Shown here: positions 61,620 to 64,000 of the stretch, piece by piece
Layout of the letters: each line of letters opens with the position of its first letter
Position numbering within the stretch: the first letter of the stretch is position 1
Assembly: GCF_047511655.1 (NCBI RefSeq)
Contig: NC_133389.1
Span: 29,549,501 to 29,613,500, forward strand
DNA: 64,000 bases
Reading direction: 5' to 3'
From: Castor canadensis
Taxonomy: Eukaryota; Chordata; Mammalia; Rodentia; Castoridae
Translations under genes and position numbers: made by a program
Notes under the pieces: generated by a model
What the model was told of the DNA's origin: nothing
What the model saw: only the letters and a program-made list of their open reading frames with translations
The model's database searches: none

Positions 61620-61756
61620 AAAGAATGAACACAGAGCGGGCTGGAAGCATGGCTCAAGTGGTAGAGCATCTGCCTAGCAAGAGTGAAGTCCTAAGTTCAA
61701 ATCCCAGTACTGAAAAAAAAAGAAAGAAAGAAAAGAAAAAAGAATGAGCACATAGC
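61620..61756 (+). mobile_element. ID-like SINE with imperfect 18-bp target duplication
   Basis: gggctggaagcatggctcaa and gtggtagagcatctgcctag, then ttcaaatcccagtact and a (GAAA)n tail. The flanks aaagaatgaacacagagc (61620-61637) and aaagaatgagcacatagc (61739-61756) match at 16 of 18 positions. Confidence 0.88.
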
Positions 61757-62394
61757 ATCCCACATGGCAGGGTGAATACTGTGAAGGTGACCTGTGAATA
61801 TGCCTTGCAGTAGCAATGCTCTCACCCCCCAGTTGGGCTGGCCCAGGGCTAGCTTTAGACATGGAGCCCAGGGCTAGCTGGAATTGGAGACATCGGGTTT
61901 TCAGAGCACCTGCTCCTCCCAGATTTCCACCAAGCCCCATTACAGCCTGGTGAAACAGCAGGCAGGGGGAGTAGGCTGGACACCCAGCGTCAGGTCACTC
62001 ACATGTACCTGACAGAAGTTCCCTGGCTGGCACCCTACTGCCAGGGTGAACCCAGAGACACCAGAGACAATCGTGGTTCAGTAAGAGCTTTCCCACTGTC
62101 TCTGCTTTGTATAAAGCATTGCTCCTCTCATGTCCACTTTCAAAGAGCAGATGTGTGAAAAAGGACAACTTGCTAAGTCCCTACTGTTCAGAGCAGGTGA
62201 AACTGTGACGTTTCTGTCTGTTCAGAGAGAAGGAAAACCACGTTGATGCCAAATGAGGTGGCAAGACTGAAGAGAAGAAGACTGCCTTACTGCTTCCCAG
62301 TTCTGCCCCAGCCACCTGGAGAATGAGTACAGCAGACAGCACCTCTTTTTGGGGTCTTACGCTGTCTTGCCACATAACTGCATCTGATTCAGAA

Positions 62395-63260
62395 GTTGAC
62401 TTATTCACTCACCAAATACTGACTGCACACATACGGCGTGCCAGGCACAGTTATAGGTGAATGGACACAGCTGGGGGTAAAACAGTCAAAAACCCTTATA
62501 GGAGTGCAGTCTTATTCTACAGTGCACAGGGTAGTCACCATGAGAAACATGGCTAGTTCAAGTTAATAAATGCTGTCAGTGCAAAGTGACACAGGACTCC
62601 AGAGACAAAGTACAAAATAATATTTTTTAAAACTCTTAAAGTTAATTAGACATTGAAATAATATTTTGGATATATTGAATTAAATAATACATTATCTGTT
62701 TCTTTTCATTTTCTATTTGGTTGCTAGAAAAATATTTAATTACATATGTGTATCTTGCATAACACTTTCATTGGATTGTGATGATCTAGACAATAAGTAG
62801 ATATATAAGGGTGTTGTTTATTGATAATGATAGCCATGCAGAAAACTGGAGAGGAAAGAGAGATGGTATAACAGAGTGTTTTCCACTGTAAACAGATGGC
62901 CAGAACAGCCTTCACTGGGAAGGTAACTTTTGCGCAAAGAGCTGAAGGTGGTAGAGGACTGAGCAGGCAGATATCCAAGCAAAGTGCTTTCCAAGGCAGA
63001 TTCATGGCATATGCAAAGGTCCTGTGGTGAGAGTAAGCCTAGCATTTTGAGAAATGCTAGGAGGCTGGTGTAGTAGGAGTTTAGGTGAGATAGATCTTGA
63101 GAAAGGGAATCAGATTGTGCAGGACCTTGCTGACCATTATAGATGTTGACTTTTACAATGAGTGAGACTGAGGAGTGATTGGATTTGACTCTCTGACTGC
63201 TGTGTTTACAGCTAGTTGCAGAGGACAAAGGGAAGAAGCAGCAAGCTGGCAAGAGACAAT
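62395..63260 (-). repeat. L2-like fossil, split
   Basis: Left piece gacttattcactcaccaaat, then gcgtgccaggcacagttata. Right piece ccaagcaaagtgctttccaa and aaggtcctgtggtgagagta, then gtgcaggaccttgctgacca. The piece between (62612-62798) is a DNA transposon fossil. Confidence 0.55.
62612..62798. mobile_element. Old MER-type DNA transposon fossil, opposite copy
   Basis: ggatatattgaattaaataa, then ctgtttcttttcattttcta and ggttgctagaaaaatattta. Its reverse complement shares aaagaaacag and atatccaaaatatt with the element at 53345. Confidence 0.5.
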
Positions 63261-63469
63261 GGTTTCTTGGCTGGGATGGTATTGCCAGGAGAGGGGGGTG
63301 GAATGGTCAGATCTAAAATATAGTCCACTTTGAGGCTAGAGGTAACCAGATTTACTCAAGGGTTGAGTGTCGAACACAAAAGAAAAAGACAAAGAGGACT
63401 TCAGATCTTTTTTTATGTTTTTGAACAACTAGAAGAATGGTGTCAATGATAGCTTTAGAAAATGAGACC

Positions 63470-63930
63470 CCTCCCCATTTGCTCACCCTTCGATCAAGAG
63501 GCAGAGTCCATTTCCCCACTTGATGAATCTAGACTTGGCCACGTGACTGACCTTGGCCTATAGAATGTAGCAGAAGTGACATGATGCCACTTCTGAACCT
63601 AGGCCTTGAAAGACCTTGCAATTCCCACTCTCTCTTGGTTCACTGGAGTCACCATAAACACAAGACCAGGCTAACTGCTAGAGGATGAGTGGCCACATCA
63701 ACAGAGACTGTCCTAGATGAGGCCACACCAGGCCAGTCGTCCCAGCTGCCCTAGAGCTGAGTGCAGACATACAAATGAGCCTAAATGAGATTGAAAGGAC
63801 TTTCCACCTGAGGCTAACCTAAACGACCAACTCCCAGAGCTGTAATTGGTGGTGTTTCAGGGCCAAGATTAGTTTTTGCAGAGGATGAGGCCATTTACTG
63901 AGTGGAGACTCCATTTTTTGTTATGCTCTA
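63470..63930 (+). repeat. MaLR/LTR-like mammalian repeat (tentative)
   Basis: cttgatgaatctagacttgg, then ggcctatagaatgtagcaga and tgaacctaggccttgaaaga follow a common mammalian LTR-like repeat. The exact subfamily is not certain. Confidence 0.4.
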
Positions 63931-64000
63931 ATTGGCTTGAACATGTGTATTTGTATTTAGAGAACTAAATCCTTGTCTTCTGTCCCTGTGACACCCGCAG

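Noticed and set aside
49821-64000. First coding exon of RNF165
   Set aside because: I looked for the short N-terminal coding segment with a GC-rich flank and a matching phase on the - strand and did not find it; it is probably to the right of the window.

Overview
This is a mammalian nuclear window, almost certainly from a rodent. It contains long introns with GT-AG splice sites, mammalian-wide fossils (MIR, L2, MER-type hAT, MLT1/MaLR LTRs), rodent B1 elements, ID-like tRNA SINEs, and composite 7SL/tRNA SINEs with rodent-type L1 tails. The SINE/L1 mixture looks non-murid; a beaver-like (castorimorph) source is my best guess, but this rests on memory and is not proven.

Two protein-coding genes lie tail to tail. 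On the + strand, the last four coding exons of LOXHD1 occupy 2912-14885. They encode about 313 residues: the end of one PLAT domain, one PLAT domain split over three exons, and a final complete PLAT domain ending at the stop codon. The earlier exons lie left of the window. On the - strand, seven coding exons of RNF165 (ARK2C, Arkadia-like RING E3 ligase) occupy 49820-32136. They encode about 327 residues from near the N-terminus to the stop and end in a complete RING-H2 domain. A 3'UTR of about 6 kb (inferred) runs down to a poly(A) signal at 26085-26090. The short first coding exon is not in the window, so 49821-64000 is intron or upstream sequence of RNF165. In all eleven exons the reading phase is kept across every junction and no disabling change is seen, so both genes look functional.

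Layout: 1-14885 LOXHD1 3' end; about 15300-26060 intergenic, mostly old repeats and microsatellites; 26070-32135 RNF165 3'UTR; 32136-49820 RNF165 exons and introns, with a 4-kb ancient L1 mosaic at 40.9-44.8 kb; 49821-64000 first intron with HAL1, LTR, SINE and L1 fragments. Several insertions can be dated relative to one another because target-site duplications or the interrupted host repeat can still be read.

I found no CRISPR, phage, operon or other unfamiliar gene system. LOXHD1 (hair-cell stereocilia) and RNF165 (BMP/Smad signalling in neurons) are not known to act in one pathway; their neighbourhood matches the conserved mammalian order as I recall it. The items most worth a second look are the nested, dateable transposon insertions, a CpG-dense coding exon of RNF165, an invertible-arm hairpin in its 3'UTR, and a triple nuclear-receptor half-site in an intron.
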